A stretch of DNA of 41,646 nucleotides. It comes from a virus. Position 1 is the first letter of the stretch. Every line of letters begins with the position of its first letter. The stretch covers positions 1-41,646 of IMG/VR virus record IMGVR_UViG_3300044825_001141; one strand, 5' to 3'. Shown one piece after another: positions 14,690-23,517 of the stretch. The position numbers and the translations under genes were made by a program. The notes beneath the pieces were generated by a model. The model was not told the origin of the DNA, did no database searches, and was given only the letters and a program-made list of their open reading frames with translations.

Positions 14690-15084
14690 ATGTACCGGCA
14701 CTCCGAGCGAAGCATCCCGTAGTAGAGAACGTCGCCGTTCGCGACGCCCTCGCGCTTTCGTCCTTCCACCTTGAAGCCCGAGTGTTCAGCGAGGCGAATG
14801 GACCGCGCGTTGTCCGCGTCGATCTCCGACGTGATGCGCGCGACGCCGAGTTGCACGAACGGGTAGCGGAACACCGCACGCAGGAACGCCTTGCCGCCGC
14901 TGCCGAGCTTGTCGACAGCGATCGCCATGCGAACCTCACGAGACGTCTGATGGAAGTACATCGCTACTGCTCTCAACTCTCCGCCCACTTCCCAGCCGAT
15001 ACACGTCACGTCGCCGGGGCCGACGCCGTCCCACGTCACTCGCGCGTCGAGCCACCGCTTACAGCGGCCCGGCGCGTCCAGCAC
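14686..15084 (-). CDS. GNAT-family acetyltransferase (132 aa)
   Basis: GTG 15084 overlaps the upstream TAG as TAGTG, which fixes the start; longer in-frame starts run back into the previous gene. The GNAT core is visible: strand-helix with KLGSGGKAFLRAVF for acetyl-CoA binding, the RITSEIDADNARSIRLAEHSG helix-turn, and GFKVEGRKREG. It should acetylate an amine on a protein, tRNA or small molecule. It lies among virion genes, as in several podoviruses, so it might modify a virion or host envelope component. Substrate unknown. Confidence 0.85.
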   Translation of the reverse strand: MLDAPGRCKRWLDARVTWDGVGPGDVTCIGWEVGGELRAVAMYFHQTSREVRMAIAVDKLGSGGKAFLRAVFRYPFVQLGVARITSEIDADNARSIRLAEHSGFKVEGRKREGVANGDVLYYGMLRSECRYI

Positions 15085-16670
15085 TAGGCGAGTACGCCGC
15101 CCTGTTCGAACAGCATGTCCGTCGCCGACCATGAGATTGTCCTGCTCGTACTCTGTCCCTTGATCTTTGGCGCTATGGCATGGCCGATGCCATTGACTCC
15201 ATACCATTTCGCTAGGCGCGTCTGAGCGCCGCTCCATTCCACGTCCCATACGCCACCCCACGGGTCACCGCCGCCACCGCTGATCGGTCGCAGGTACGTC
15301 ATTGCCGTTTCTTCGTAGTCAACGTCGACGGCGACGTTCATCGTGAAATCGCCATCCGTCGACATGATCGGACGCATCATCTTCATCTGCTTCGCGCGGC
15401 CTCTGGCGCCGAGGTACGTGAACGCCTGGCGGCACGTCCAGTTGATCGCGCTTGTCCCATCGGCGGTGCCGAGGTCCGCCTTGACCATCTTTCCGTTTGC
15501 GCCCATCCATAACGTGTCTCGTGCAACTTCGAAGCAGAAGCCGTTCCAGCCGGTGAACTTGCACCACGCGCCCGTCTCTGTGTTCATCACGTACTGCTTC
15601 GACGCGCTGTCCTCTGCCGTCGGTACGTTGACGATCACCTTCGATCCGGTGGGATGCACCATGACCTGCCAGCCGTAGCGCGTGCCGTGTACGGAGAGGT
15701 CGTTGTTCAGGATGTTCCGAATCTTGTCGCTGACCGCAAGGCCGGCGGACTGGTTGTCGATGCTGATCGCCTTGCGCAGCGGATACAGGCCGTCGGCGCA
15801 CATCACGACCGCGTCGGATCCCCACTTCGCCCAGCAGCGATTGCCCTTGATGACGGGACGGCCGACGCGGAAGTGCGCGGCCAGCGTCCAGTCCGCGGCG
15901 GTTGTCGGGTCGGTGCCCGTGAACGCGATGATCTCGCCTTCGCTCGACAGGAAGCCGATGTAGTCCGCGAGGCCGGCGTTGTTCTGATCCGTCATCGTGA
16001 TGATGGAGTTCAGATAGCCGCCGAGTTTGAACAGCGGGCCGAGGTCGATGTTCGACGCCGCGCCGGACTTCGTGTCGACCGGGAGGTACTGCACGCGCAG
16101 TGTGTTCTTGACGCCGTACCAGAGGCGGCGCGCGTACACGGCGACGGTGAAGTAATCCGACGTGGCCGATGCACCAGAGGCTACCGTCGTGGCCGATGCG
16201 CTCCACGCGCTGCCGTTGTACTCCAGCGCGATGTCCGCGCCGTTCACGGCCGACAGGAAGTTGCCGCCCGACGTACCGAACGCGGCGTAGTCAAACCGCG
16301 TGCTGGTGAGCGCCTGCACGGTCGGACCGGAGCCGCCCACAACGGGCGACGACAGCGCGCCGGCAGACGTGCCTTCGAAGATGCTGTAGGTGCTTCCGTC
16401 CTTCACGCACGGAAACACTTTCGTCGACGACGGGCCATTCCAAATCAGGATCGACTGGCAGATGCCAGTGAACGTCGACCACGCGGTGTAGCCCTTTCGC
16501 ACGTCGATGCTCGTCGTGCTCGGGAACATGTTCTCCATCTCGATCGCGTCGGTCTGCTTCATGTTCGCGATGGAGTCGCGCGCATTGATGCCACCGATCG
16601 GCGCAGGAAGGGACGTGGACGCGGACTTCTGCGCGCCCGGGCGAACCTTCACTTCCTGCGGCATCCTCAT
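15084..16670 (-). CDS. Tail hub / head stabilisation protein, P22 gp10-like (528 aa)
   Basis: ATG 16670 overlaps the upstream stop as ATGA. The opening (LPAPIGGINARDSIANM, then AIEMENMFPSTTSIDVRKGY) is typical of phage stabilisation proteins that close the head and form the tail hub. The body is beta-rich with many Trp and Gly, as expected for a beta-propeller-like hub (compare P22 gp10). It sits three genes after the capsid cluster, next to the head-completion protein, in the usual order for short-tailed phages. Confidence 0.85.
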   Translation of the reverse strand: MRMPQEVKVRPGAQKSASTSLPAPIGGINARDSIANMKQTDAIEMENMFPSTTSIDVRKGYTAWSTFTGICQSILIWNGPSSTKVFPCVKDGSTYSIFEGTSAGALSSPVVGGSGPTVQALTSTRFDYAAFGTSGGNFLSAVNGADIALEYNGSAWSASATTVASGASATSDYFTVAVYARRLWYGVKNTLRVQYLPVDTKSGAASNIDLGPLFKLGGYLNSIITMTDQNNAGLADYIGFLSSEGEIIAFTGTDPTTAADWTLAAHFRVGRPVIKGNRCWAKWGSDAVVMCADGLYPLRKAISIDNQSAGLAVSDKIRNILNNDLSVHGTRYGWQVMVHPTGSKVIVNVPTAEDSASKQYVMNTETGAWCKFTGWNGFCFEVARDTLWMGANGKMVKADLGTADGTSAINWTCRQAFTYLGARGRAKQMKMMRPIMSTDGDFTMNVAVDVDYEETAMTYLRPISGGGGDPWGGVWDVEWSGAQTRLAKWYGVNGIGHAIAPKIKGQSTSRTISWSATDMLFEQGGVLA

Positions 16671-16900
16671 GCGTCTGCTACCAGCGCATCGAGCCGCGCC
16701 TGCATCGTCGCGATCTTGACTTGGAGATCCGCGATGGCCACGAGGCGCGCTTCCTCTTTCGACGCGCGCTCGGCAGCGATGGTGATTTGCTCGTCGTCCC
16801 ACCACAGCACAAGTTCGTCGGGCATGGCCTTGCCCCACTGCTTGCACGCGAGGCGCAACATGCGGCGGTAGCGAAGCAGTTCCTCGGTGACGTTGCTCAT
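16667..16900 (-). CDS. Small coiled-coil head or connector protein (77 aa)
   Basis: ATG 16900 and the stop at 16667 both overlap neighbours as ATGA. The product is a charged helix over most of its length (DLQVKIATMQARLDALVADA) with a WGKAMPDELVLWWDD core. It lies between the head-completion and stabilisation genes, so it may be a minor connector component. No family recognised. Confidence 0.7.
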   Translation of the reverse strand: MSNVTEELLRYRRMLRLACKQWGKAMPDELVLWWDDEQITIAAERASKEEARLVAIADLQVKIATMQARLDALVADA

Positions 16901-17616
16901 ACCGACCAGTTCGCGATCGGCACGAACACGCCCGGCCGGTAGCCGGTGTTGCTGTCGGCCATGTTGAGGCGGCGGCGCGTGCCGTCGTCACCGATGGCGC
17001 GCTTCACCATGCCTTCGTACGTCGCGAATTCTTCCGCGTACGACAGGCCCTTCTTGCGCAGCCAGCGCCACTCAAGGCCCGCCTGGATGATCTCCTCGTC
17101 CAGCAGCAGGAGGTCGGTGTCGGCCGCGACGTTCGCGCGGTACGTCGTTCCGCCTGCGTCCGTGCACCAGCACTTCGACACGTAGTCGAACGCGCAGGTA
17201 TCGCCCGCGGCGGGCACCGGATCAAACAGGAGTTCGTTGCCGCGGATGCGGTACTGCGAGTACGGGCCGGACAGCGACAGCGCCATGCGCGCCTGCCACT
17301 CGCGACGACTCACCGGCCCGATGACCGGCTGCTGCGTCGTGCGGTTCCAGATCGTCTCGTTGACGATGCGGCGAAGCTGCTGCGTTGCGCCGATAAGCGA
17401 GGCCAGCGTGCCCTGCGACTGTGTCGCGACGGTCGTGAACGTCGCTTCGAACGTGAGCGCCTGCCAGTCGTGTCGCCGCGATAGGTCGCGGCACTCCTGG
17501 TTCAGCAACTCGACCATCTGCACGACGTCGTCGGCGGGATTCGCGACGCCCGTGTCCGGTTCGGGAATGCCGACAGCGTTCGTGAAACGCTGAATTACGT
17601 CCAGTGCAGTCGCCAC
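16897..17616 (-). CDS. Head-completion / tail-connector protein, P22 gp4-like (239 aa)
   Basis: It begins with a helical repeat-like start (ALDVIQRFTNAVG) and continues with ELLNQECRDLSRRHDWQAL, PVSRREWQAR, a small beta middle (YRIRGNELLFDP) and a helical end (GLEWRWLRKKGLSYAEEFATYE). This layout matches head-to-tail adaptor proteins of podoviruses that bind under the portal. It lies immediately before the stabilisation protein, as expected. The homology call is from pattern memory, not alignment. Confidence 0.8.
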   Translation of the reverse strand: MATALDVIQRFTNAVGIPEPDTGVANPADDVVQMVELLNQECRDLSRRHDWQALTFEATFTTVATQSQGTLASLIGATQQLRRIVNETIWNRTTQQPVIGPVSRREWQARMALSLSGPYSQYRIRGNELLFDPVPAAGDTCAFDYVSKCWCTDAGGTTYRANVAADTDLLLLDEEIIQAGLEWRWLRKKGLSYAEEFATYEGMVKRAIGDDGTRRRLNMADSNTGYRPGVFVPIANWSV

Positions 17617-17629
17617 TGTCGGCCTCCGG

Positions 17630-18301
17630 TTACTTGCGCTTGATCGTCGGCGTCGGCGTCTCGTTCGGCAGGATGTCGTCCGCCGTCAGAGTCTCAGTGG
17701 AAGTGGACTCGACTGCCCGGCCGGCAGCGAGCGCCTGTACCTGCTTCGTCAGCGCATCGACCTGAGCGCGCAGGTTCGCGTTCTCGGTCTTGAGCGCGGC
17801 GTTCTCCAGCGTCAGCGGACCCTTGTCCGACAACTGCGCCAGCCACGCCTTCGCCTTGTTCTTGAGTTCGATGGCACCCATGCCGATGCGACGGACGCCT
17901 TCGTCGTTGATGCCGGCCAGATCCTCAACGGTCAGGATGTTGATGCTGGTCAGCGTCTGCTGCTGCGCCGGGCTGATGACGCCCCAGCCCTTGATCGGCG
18001 TGCCGTTGAGCGGAAGTTCCTGGCCGTTCTTCCACGCGTGGTACTGCTTCCGGTAGTTCTCGGCCCACGCGAGCGGAATCCGCTCGTTGCGCAGATCGGC
18101 CTCCAAGTTTGCGAGCCACTGGTCGCACTTGACGACGTGCACGTCCTTCGAATACGGCGGAGTGATGAGCGCGAAGTCGACGTCACGTCCGACCCACTTG
18201 CCCTGTTCCAGCGTCGCTGCCTTGTTCTCGATCGGACGTCGTTCGAACCGCACGTATGCGGGCCGTTCGGTCCGGTCTGCCACCGCGCCTACTGCTGACA
18301 T
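17630..18301 (-). CDS. Virion-associated protein with HhH-like and coiled-coil segments (223 aa)
   Basis: Strong ribosome site (CAGGAGACAGGA) before ATG 18301. Residues about 115-160 (SINILTVEDLAGINDEGVRRIG) have a helix-hairpin-helix flavour. A leucine-rich coiled coil follows (LKTENANLRAQVDALTKQVQ), then a disordered Ser/Thr tail. It is the first gene after the intrinsic terminator, so it should be expressed less than the capsid genes. Function unknown; position suggests a head or connector role. Confidence 0.7.
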   Translation of the reverse strand: MSAVGAVADRTERPAYVRFERRPIENKAATLEQGKWVGRDVDFALITPPYSKDVHVVKCDQWLANLEADLRNERIPLAWAENYRKQYHAWKNGQELPLNGTPIKGWGVISPAQQQTLTSINILTVEDLAGINDEGVRRIGMGAIELKNKAKAWLAQLSDKGPLTLENAALKTENANLRAQVDALTKQVQALAAGRAVESTSTETLTADDILPNETPTPTIKRK

Positions 18302-18312
18302 TCCTGTCTCCT

Positions 18313-18341
18313 GAAAAGAGGGCGGTGGTCACCCACCGCCC
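18313..18341 (-). terminator. Intrinsic terminator downstream of the capsid genes
   Basis: On the minus strand a perfect 9-bp GC stem (GGGCGGTGG / CCACCGCCC, 18320-18341) with a 4-base loop is followed directly by TCTTTTC. It lies between the coat-associated gene (stop at 18380) and the 223-aa gene. It probably acts as a partial terminator that makes capsid mRNA more abundant than the downstream connector and tail mRNA. Confidence 0.8.
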
Positions 18342-18379
18342 CCGAATGACGCCTGCGCTGGGGTGACGCAGGTGCCGCT

Positions 18380-19099
18380 TTACGCCACTGCCGAGGACGT
18401 CGACGGGTACTGGATGTAGCCCGCGCCGTAACCCGTGTACGTGCCGGTCAGCGTGATGCTGCCCGTCGCCGTCGAGTTCTTGTCGCCGAGCGTGCCGATC
18501 GCCGAGCCGGTGTAGATCGTCTTGCCGTCCGGATCGAGCTTCGCCACGACCGTCGACGCGGGAATGCCCGTGCCCGACAGCGCCATGCCGAGGAACGCGC
18601 CGTCGTAGCCGCCGGGGACGACCACCGTGCCGGTGCCGTTCGTGGTGTTGGCCGTGAACGTCGTCGTCGCCGTCGCGGCCTTCAGGTTGTGCACGTTCAC
18701 CATGCCCTTGAGCGTGGAGTACGCGCCGACCATGCCGGCCGTGCCGATGCCGACCGCCGCATCCGCCGCGACCGTCGCGCTCGTCTTGTAGACGGCGCAG
18801 CCGACCAACTGGATCCAGCCGTACGTGCCGGACGCCATCGGCGCCATCGCGACGCCGAACGGCGCGCCGAGCGACGCCGTCGACGGCAGCAGCGTGCCGA
18901 GGAACGTCGGGAACGTGCCGACGATGACGAGCGATCCCTTGATGATCGCGTCGTTGCTCTTGATGTACTGGAACACGCCGTAGCCCCAGTACGGGTCCAC
19001 CGCTTCGACCTGGTAGCCGAGCGGATGGCGCTGCGTCGTGTCCGGCAGGAACCAGTCGTTGAACGGGCTGGCGCCCGCGAAATTCAGAGGTGCGAACAT
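18380..19099 (-). CDS. Capsid decoration / cement-type protein candidate (239 aa)
   Basis: Directly follows the major capsid gene with its own ribosome site (CAGGAG). The protein has almost no charged residues after residue 40, many Gly/Thr/Ala/Val, and many short beta strands (TATTTFTANTTNGTGTVVV). It is similar in style to head decoration or coat-associated proteins. Expression should be high because the terminator lies just after it. Family assignment is by context and composition. Confidence 0.65.
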   Translation of the reverse strand: MFAPLNFAGASPFNDWFLPDTTQRHPLGYQVEAVDPYWGYGVFQYIKSNDAIIKGSLVIVGTFPTFLGTLLPSTASLGAPFGVAMAPMASGTYGWIQLVGCAVYKTSATVAADAAVGIGTAGMVGAYSTLKGMVNVHNLKAATATTTFTANTTNGTGTVVVPGGYDGAFLGMALSGTGIPASTVVAKLDPDGKTIYTGSAIGTLGDKNSTATGSITLTGTYTGYGAGYIQYPSTSSAVA

Positions 19100-19130
19100 G
19101 TCTGTGTTCTCCTGATTGGGTGGCGCCGGC

Positions 19131-20093
19131 TTACGGCAGGATCACGGCCTGGAGCTTGCGGTTGGAGCACGTCACGTTGCCCATCCACAGAATCGGGATG
19201 ACGGCCCCGTCCTGGTTGACGGGCTTCATCTCGTCCATCTGCTCCATGTCCGCGTCCTTGTGGACGACCAGCTCCATGTAGTTCGTGTTCACGAAGTACA
19301 TGCGGTTCACGGGGATACCGCTGTTGCCGTCGTAGATCACGTCGGCGTTCTTGTACTTCAGGCTCACGAAGCCGGCCGAACCCTTCGTCGTGTCGTTGTA
19401 TCGCTTCAGCGAAAGCTGCGACGCCTCGAAGAACGTGTAGTAGTTGTTGTCCGCCACGATCAGGTCGACCTGGTCGTCCGGGCCGCGATCGGTGGCGAGC
19501 CACGCCGGCAGCATCAGGCTGCCTTCGATCGTCGTCGCCGACGGGGTCACCGACAGCACCGACGCGTCGATCACCGTGTTCTGCCAGAAGGCGAACGACG
19601 ACGAGTCGATGCCGCCGACCGTGCCCGTGCCGGTGTCGCTGATGAGCGCCTGGAGGCCGTTCACCTGGTTCGTCAGCGTGCCCGCCGAGTACAGGTCGTT
19701 GGAGAAGTTGTTGTTGAACGTGCGGAGCGCGTTCTTGATGCGGCTCTTGGCGAGGTTGATGATCTGCGACTCGCCCGAGTTGATGCGGAGCTCGCGGCCC
19801 GACGCGACGACGTTGATCGCGATCTGGCGCCACTGGTACTCGGCCGCGCTGATGACGTCGGACTGGCTGATGTTCAGCGTGTCCCAGTCCGAGTACCGCT
19901 GGTACGTCGAGTTCGACGCGTAGTCGAGCGGCGCGACGATCGACAGACCGCCATCGACCGTGCGCTTGTTGCCGCGACCGGTCATGTACTTGAGGAAGGC
20001 GTTCCGGTTGGAGAGGTTGTCCTTGATCTCCTTCCGGTGCTTGCGGAACGTGGTGCTGACCAGTTCCGTGAAGGTGCTGTTCGGCGATGCCAT
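19131..20093 (-). CDS. Major capsid protein
   Basis: Forms the icosahedral head. It has a strong ribosome site (CCAGGAGATT) and follows the scaffold gene. The 320 residues include an N-terminal helical arm (TELVSTTFRKHRKEIKDNL), a long spine-like helical region (INLAKSRIKNALRTFNNNFSN) and a beta-rich P-domain with VDLIVADNNYY and PVNRMYFVNTNYMEL, a pattern typical of HK97-fold coats of podoviruses. No protease domain is visible, consistent with a separate scaffold. Confidence 0.9.
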   Translation of the reverse strand: MASPNSTFTELVSTTFRKHRKEIKDNLSNRNAFLKYMTGRGNKRTVDGGLSIVAPLDYASNSTYQRYSDWDTLNISQSDVISAAEYQWRQIAINVVASGRELRINSGESQIINLAKSRIKNALRTFNNNFSNDLYSAGTLTNQVNGLQALISDTGTGTVGGIDSSSFAFWQNTVIDASVLSVTPSATTIEGSLMLPAWLATDRGPDDQVDLIVADNNYYTFFEASQLSLKRYNDTTKGSAGFVSLKYKNADVIYDGNSGIPVNRMYFVNTNYMELVVHKDADMEQMDEMKPVNQDGAVIPILWMGNVTCSNRKLQAVILP

Positions 20094-20111
20094 GGGTGAA
20101 TCTCCTGGGGT

Positions 20112-21116
20112 TTAAGTCCGTGACCTGATGGCGCGGAGGTCCGCGCGCATCGCTGCGTCATCGAGGAACTTGCCCTTTGGTTCTGTCGGAGCCGTACGGG
20201 CGTCTGGCCCTCGCACGTTCGGTGCGGTGGCGCGCTTGGCGGATTCGGCCTTCTCGGCAGCCCGCTGCTGGTTCGTCGTCTCGCGCTCTGTCTGAACGCG
20301 GGCGAGTTCCTTGGCGCGGGTGACGGGGTTGGCCCATACCGCTCGGTCGTAGGCGTCCTTCAGGCTCATGCCCGACTTCAGGAGTGGCACCATGTCGTGA
20401 GCCACGTCGTTGAAGTGAGCGTTCACCGGGTCGGCCGCGAACACATCGACTTCTGACTGCGCCTTCTCGCGGGCGGCGTTGAATTCCGCCTGCTGCCGGG
20501 CTGTCAAGCTTGACTTTACCATGTCCAGTTCTTGACGCAACTGGACAACCTCGGGGTTGGGAATTGCGCCCTGCTGGCCGGCGTCAGCCTGGATGAACCC
20601 AAGGTCGCGCCCGATCGTCTCGTACGCCGCGCGGCGCTCGGCCTCCGTGCCGTTGGTCAGCCGGTAGTGCGCGTTCATGAGGTACTGAACGGCCTGCACG
20701 GGCTCGATGCCCTGCGCCTGAAGCATCGGCGTGTACGGCGTCAGGATGTCCTTCAACTGCCGCGCGTACGTCGCGTCTCCCTTGTACTGCTCCAGTCCAT
20801 CGAGGAACTGCTGCTCCCGCTGCGCGTAGTAGTCCTGCGCTTCGGGCGTCAGCGTGGCCCACAGCGCGTGCTTGTCCTTCGCCCACGACTTCGGTGGCTC
20901 CCGGACTGCGGTCGGCGTGGTGGGCGTCTCCGGCTCGCTGGCGACGTCGTTCGTCTCCGGGTCCGCAGGCGTGTCGTCAGTCGACTCGTCGGGGATGTCG
21001 GCTTCGTCGGACTCGTCGACGGGCTCGGGCCGCGCGTCGAACAGGTCGGCACCGATGGATGACACAGCAGACTCGACGTCGAAACCGCTGTCGGCGGTGG
21101 TCGTCTCGGGATCCAT
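20112..21116 (-). CDS. Scaffolding protein (334 aa)
   Basis: Immediately precedes the major capsid gene. The N-terminal 75 residues are very acidic and disordered (DEADIPDESTDDTPADPE). They are followed by a helical core containing PPKSWAKDKHALWATLTPEAQ, a motif common to phage scaffolds, and an Arg/Lys-rich C-terminal tail that would contact the coat. It directs prohead assembly and then leaves. The ribosome site is GAGAGGAAG before ATG 21116. Confidence 0.88.
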   Translation of the reverse strand: MDPETTTADSGFDVESAVSSIGADLFDARPEPVDESDEADIPDESTDDTPADPETNDVASEPETPTTPTAVREPPKSWAKDKHALWATLTPEAQDYYAQREQQFLDGLEQYKGDATYARQLKDILTPYTPMLQAQGIEPVQAVQYLMNAHYRLTNGTEAERRAAYETIGRDLGFIQADAGQQGAIPNPEVVQLRQELDMVKSSLTARQQAEFNAAREKAQSEVDVFAADPVNAHFNDVAHDMVPLLKSGMSLKDAYDRAVWANPVTRAKELARVQTERETTNQQRAAEKAESAKRATAPNVRGPDARTAPTEPKGKFLDDAAMRADLRAIRSRT

Positions 21117-21118
21117 GA

Positions 21119-21535
21119 CTACTTCCTCTCCAGTTCGGCGGTGGCTCCCGCCATGAGTTCGTTGTGCAGGCGTTCACGCTTGCGATTGGGCATCTTCTCG
21201 ATCGCGGCTTCTACCGTGTGATCGACGGACCGCTCCAGTGCCGCGTCGGCCTCACGGCGCGCGCGGTCCGCGTCCTTTCGCATCTCGGGGTCGTATTCCT
21301 GGCAGCCGTTGCGCGCGAGGTCGTCGCGGCGCTGTGCCCATGACGTGATCGGCCGACCGTCCACGGGCGAGTCGTAGCGGCAATCGCGCTGCACGAAGCC
21401 CATCGGCGCGCTGATGATGACCTGGCGCGTCGGCGCGCCGCAGTCGCAGCGCGGTGTGTCGGCGCGCGCGTCGACGTGGCGGAAGTAGTCCTGCGACGCG
21501 CCACAGGCGACGCATTCCGCGGTGTAGTACGGCAT
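21119..21535 (-). CDS. FmdB-like zinc-ribbon phage protein (138 aa)
   Basis: The N-terminus carries CVACG and CDCG, with a FmdB/YgiT-like ribbon in between, followed by a conserved-looking basic part (SAPMGFVQRDCRYDSPV) and a charged helical tail (RRDDLARNGC, ADRARREADAALE). Proteins of this type usually sit just before the scaffold or capsid in phage head modules, as here. Precise role unknown. Its neighbours are separated by only two bases on each side. Confidence 0.75.
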   Translation of the reverse strand: MPYYTAECVACGASQDYFRHVDARADTPRCDCGAPTRQVIISAPMGFVQRDCRYDSPVDGRPITSWAQRRDDLARNGCQEYDPEMRKDADRARREADAALERSVDHTVEAAIEKMPNRKRERLHNELMAGATAELERK

Positions 21536-21537
21536 CG

Positions 21538-23517
21538 TCAGTCTCCCAGAAGCAACCAGCTTTCTTCGTCCTCATCGAGCTCGCGTTCACGCTCGATGGC
21601 GCGCCACATCTGAAGTAGCGCGCCGACCGCTTCGGAGTCGCGCGTGAGTGCATTCCAGTCGACCGTCGCGGGTTCAGGAACCGACTTGCGTGGCGTCTCG
21701 GAGTACGGCTTGACTACCGACCCAGCGGCTTTCTTCTTGTCCGTGGTCGCGAGTGACTTGTAGACGACTTCTGCGACGACGTCGTCTAGGATCTTGTCAA
21801 TCTGCGCGTTCAGTTTGGGCTTGCGACGCTTCTTCGACTGGTAGTCGATCGATCCGCCACCGCCCATTCCCGCGCTGGGCAACTGAGGTCCGGTCGACGG
21901 TGCGATGAACGTGACGTCCCCGCCCGTCAGCGTGAACACGCCCGCTTCGGCTGTCAGGCGCGCGGATACGTCGGGCGTCAGCGTTATGTCGCTACCGGCG
22001 AGCGTGAATGCGCCAGAATCGAGCGCCAGCTGGCGCGCGGCCTGGAGCGTGACAGCCTGCCCCGACAGCGCGAACGAGCCCGCCGCCAGCGCGAGCGTGC
22101 GCGCGGCCCGCAGCCCGACATCTCCACCGGTCAGCGTAAACGTGCCGGCGTCCGCTGTGAGTGTCGCAGGCGAGCCGCTTGGCGTCAGCGTGACGTCGGA
22201 CCCGGTGAGCGTGAACGAGCCCGCAGCGAGCGCCAGGCGACGCTGTGCGGCCAGCCCGACCGCCGTGCCACTGAGGCTGAACGATCCCGCGGCCAGCGAC
22301 AGCGTACGGGCAGCGCGCAGGCCGACAGCCGTGCCGGACAGCGTGAACGAACCGGCGTCGAGCGGCAGGACGTATCCCTGCGCAAGCCCAACCGTTCCGC
22401 CAGTGAGCGTGAACGACCCTGCATCCGCCGTCAGCACCGGATCGGTGCCGCTCGGCGTTAGAGTGACGTCCTGCCCCGTCAGCGTGAACGACCCGGCCGC
22501 CAGCGCCATCGACAGGTCGCGCGCCGCATCGCTGCCGGTCAGGGTGAACGAGCCCGCCGAGATCGGCAGCACGTACCCTTGCCGCAGCGTCACCGCGCCG
22601 CCGGTCAGCGCGAACGAGCCGGCCTCTATGGTCAGCGTGTACGGTGAGCCCGACGGCGGCGCTTCGCCTGCGCCGATCCACCCTTCGCCGACGAACGACG
22701 TGGACGACCCGACGACCAGCCCGCCCGTCTGCGCCGACCCCTCGGCGAGTCCGACGTTGCTGCCCGTCAGCGTGAACGAACCGGCATCACACGTCAGCTT
22801 GAAGCGCCGGAACGTGATGTCGCCGCCGGTGAGCGTGAACGAACCGGCGTCGCACGGCATGGACGTGCCGCCGGTCGCGCCGTTGATCGACAGCGCGCCG
22901 ATCACCCACTGGTAATTCGAAATTGTGCCTTGCGAGTTCCGCGACCAGTCTGTGGTCACGCTCGCAGCGCCCGCCTCCCAGGACGAGCCAGCCGAAAGGA
23001 TGTTGTTGTAGTTCGCCTGGTCGAGAATCGTCTGCGCGCCGCCGGCCGTCATGCCGAACGTGCCGTCGAGGAAACGTCCGTGCCAGTCCAGCACGATCGC
23101 ATCGGTGCCGCTGGACACCGTGCCCGACGCAGCATCGGCCGTGCCGTTGCCGTCGGAGAACACCATCGTCCCGTTAGGCGTGCCGCTATCGACGCCCGCC
23201 ACGGAAACGGCTATTACGGCGATTTCACTGGTAGACGCCGCCGGAGTGGCGGTGATCGTCACCGTGCCCGCTGTTGGGCTCGTACTGCGGTAGACGTGGA
23301 GCCGCAGGAACGATTGCACCGCCGTCGAATCGCCGATGCTCGACAGCGCACCGCCGCCGCCGCTCGACGTGACCGAGGTCATGCCGCCGGGCGAACCGTC
23401 CGACAGGATGACGCCCACATACAGCACGTCGCCCGATGCAATCGTCAGGTTGCCGGTGGTGACGCTCGTCCCGGTGCCTACCGCGATAACGCTGTCGGTG
23501 ATGGTCGGTGCGGCCAT
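21538..23517 (-). CDS. Repeat-rich beta protein of the head module (659 aa)
   Basis: ATG 23517 overlaps the previous stop as TGATG. Residues 1-215 are a beta-sandwich-like domain (SGDVLYVGVILSD, IVLDWHGRFLDG). Residues about 220-540 hold 13 imperfect copies of an AGSFTLTGxDVxL motif spaced roughly 20-30 residues apart. The last 110 residues are charged and helical (KKRRKPKLNAQIDKILDD). The repeat is familiar from other phage head-module proteins and probably forms a stacked beta shaft, such as a head fibre. Copy number is likely to vary between relatives. Confidence 0.7.
   Translation of the reverse strand: MAAPTITDSVIAVGTGTSVTTGNLTIASGDVLYVGVILSDGSPGGMTSVTSSGGGGALSSIGDSTAVQSFLRLHVYRSTSPTAGTVTITATPAASTSEIAVIAVSVAGVDSGTPNGTMVFSDGNGTADAASGTVSSGTDAIVLDWHGRFLDGTFGMTAGGAQTILDQANYNNILSAGSSWEAGAASVTTDWSRNSQGTISNYQWVIGALSINGATGGTSMPCDAGSFTLTGGDITFRRFKLTCDAGSFTLTGSNVGLAEGSAQTGGLVVGSSTSFVGEGWIGAGEAPPSGSPYTLTIEAGSFALTGGAVTLRQGYVLPISAGSFTLTGSDAARDLSMALAAGSFTLTGQDVTLTPSGTDPVLTADAGSFTLTGGTVGLAQGYVLPLDAGSFTLSGTAVGLRAARTLSLAAGSFSLSGTAVGLAAQRRLALAAGSFTLTGSDVTLTPSGSPATLTADAGTFTLTGGDVGLRAARTLALAAGSFALSGQAVTLQAARQLALDSGAFTLAGSDITLTPDVSARLTAEAGVFTLTGGDVTFIAPSTGPQLPSAGMGGGGSIDYQSKKRRKPKLNAQIDKILDDVVAEVVYKSLATTDKKKAAGSVVKPYSETPRKSVPEPATVDWNALTRDSEAVGALLQMWRAIERERELDEDEESWLLLGD
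21905..22858 (-). repeat. Thirteen imperfect protein-level repeats (AGSFTLTG type)
   Basis: Within the 659-aa gene the motif (A/S)G(S/T/A)F(T/A/S)L(T/S)G recurs 13 times. DNA blocks such as CGTGAACGAACCGGCGTC recur among copies. The linkers alternate between TPSGxx, LRAARTL and AQGYVLPL types, suggesting growth by duplication of longer blocks. Confidence 0.85.

Noticed and set aside
11053-14722. Long plus-strand frames antisense to the internal virion protein genes
   Set aside because: Their composition (Arg, Val, His runs) is that of reverse-complemented GC-rich coding DNA, and no ribosome sites or motifs support them.
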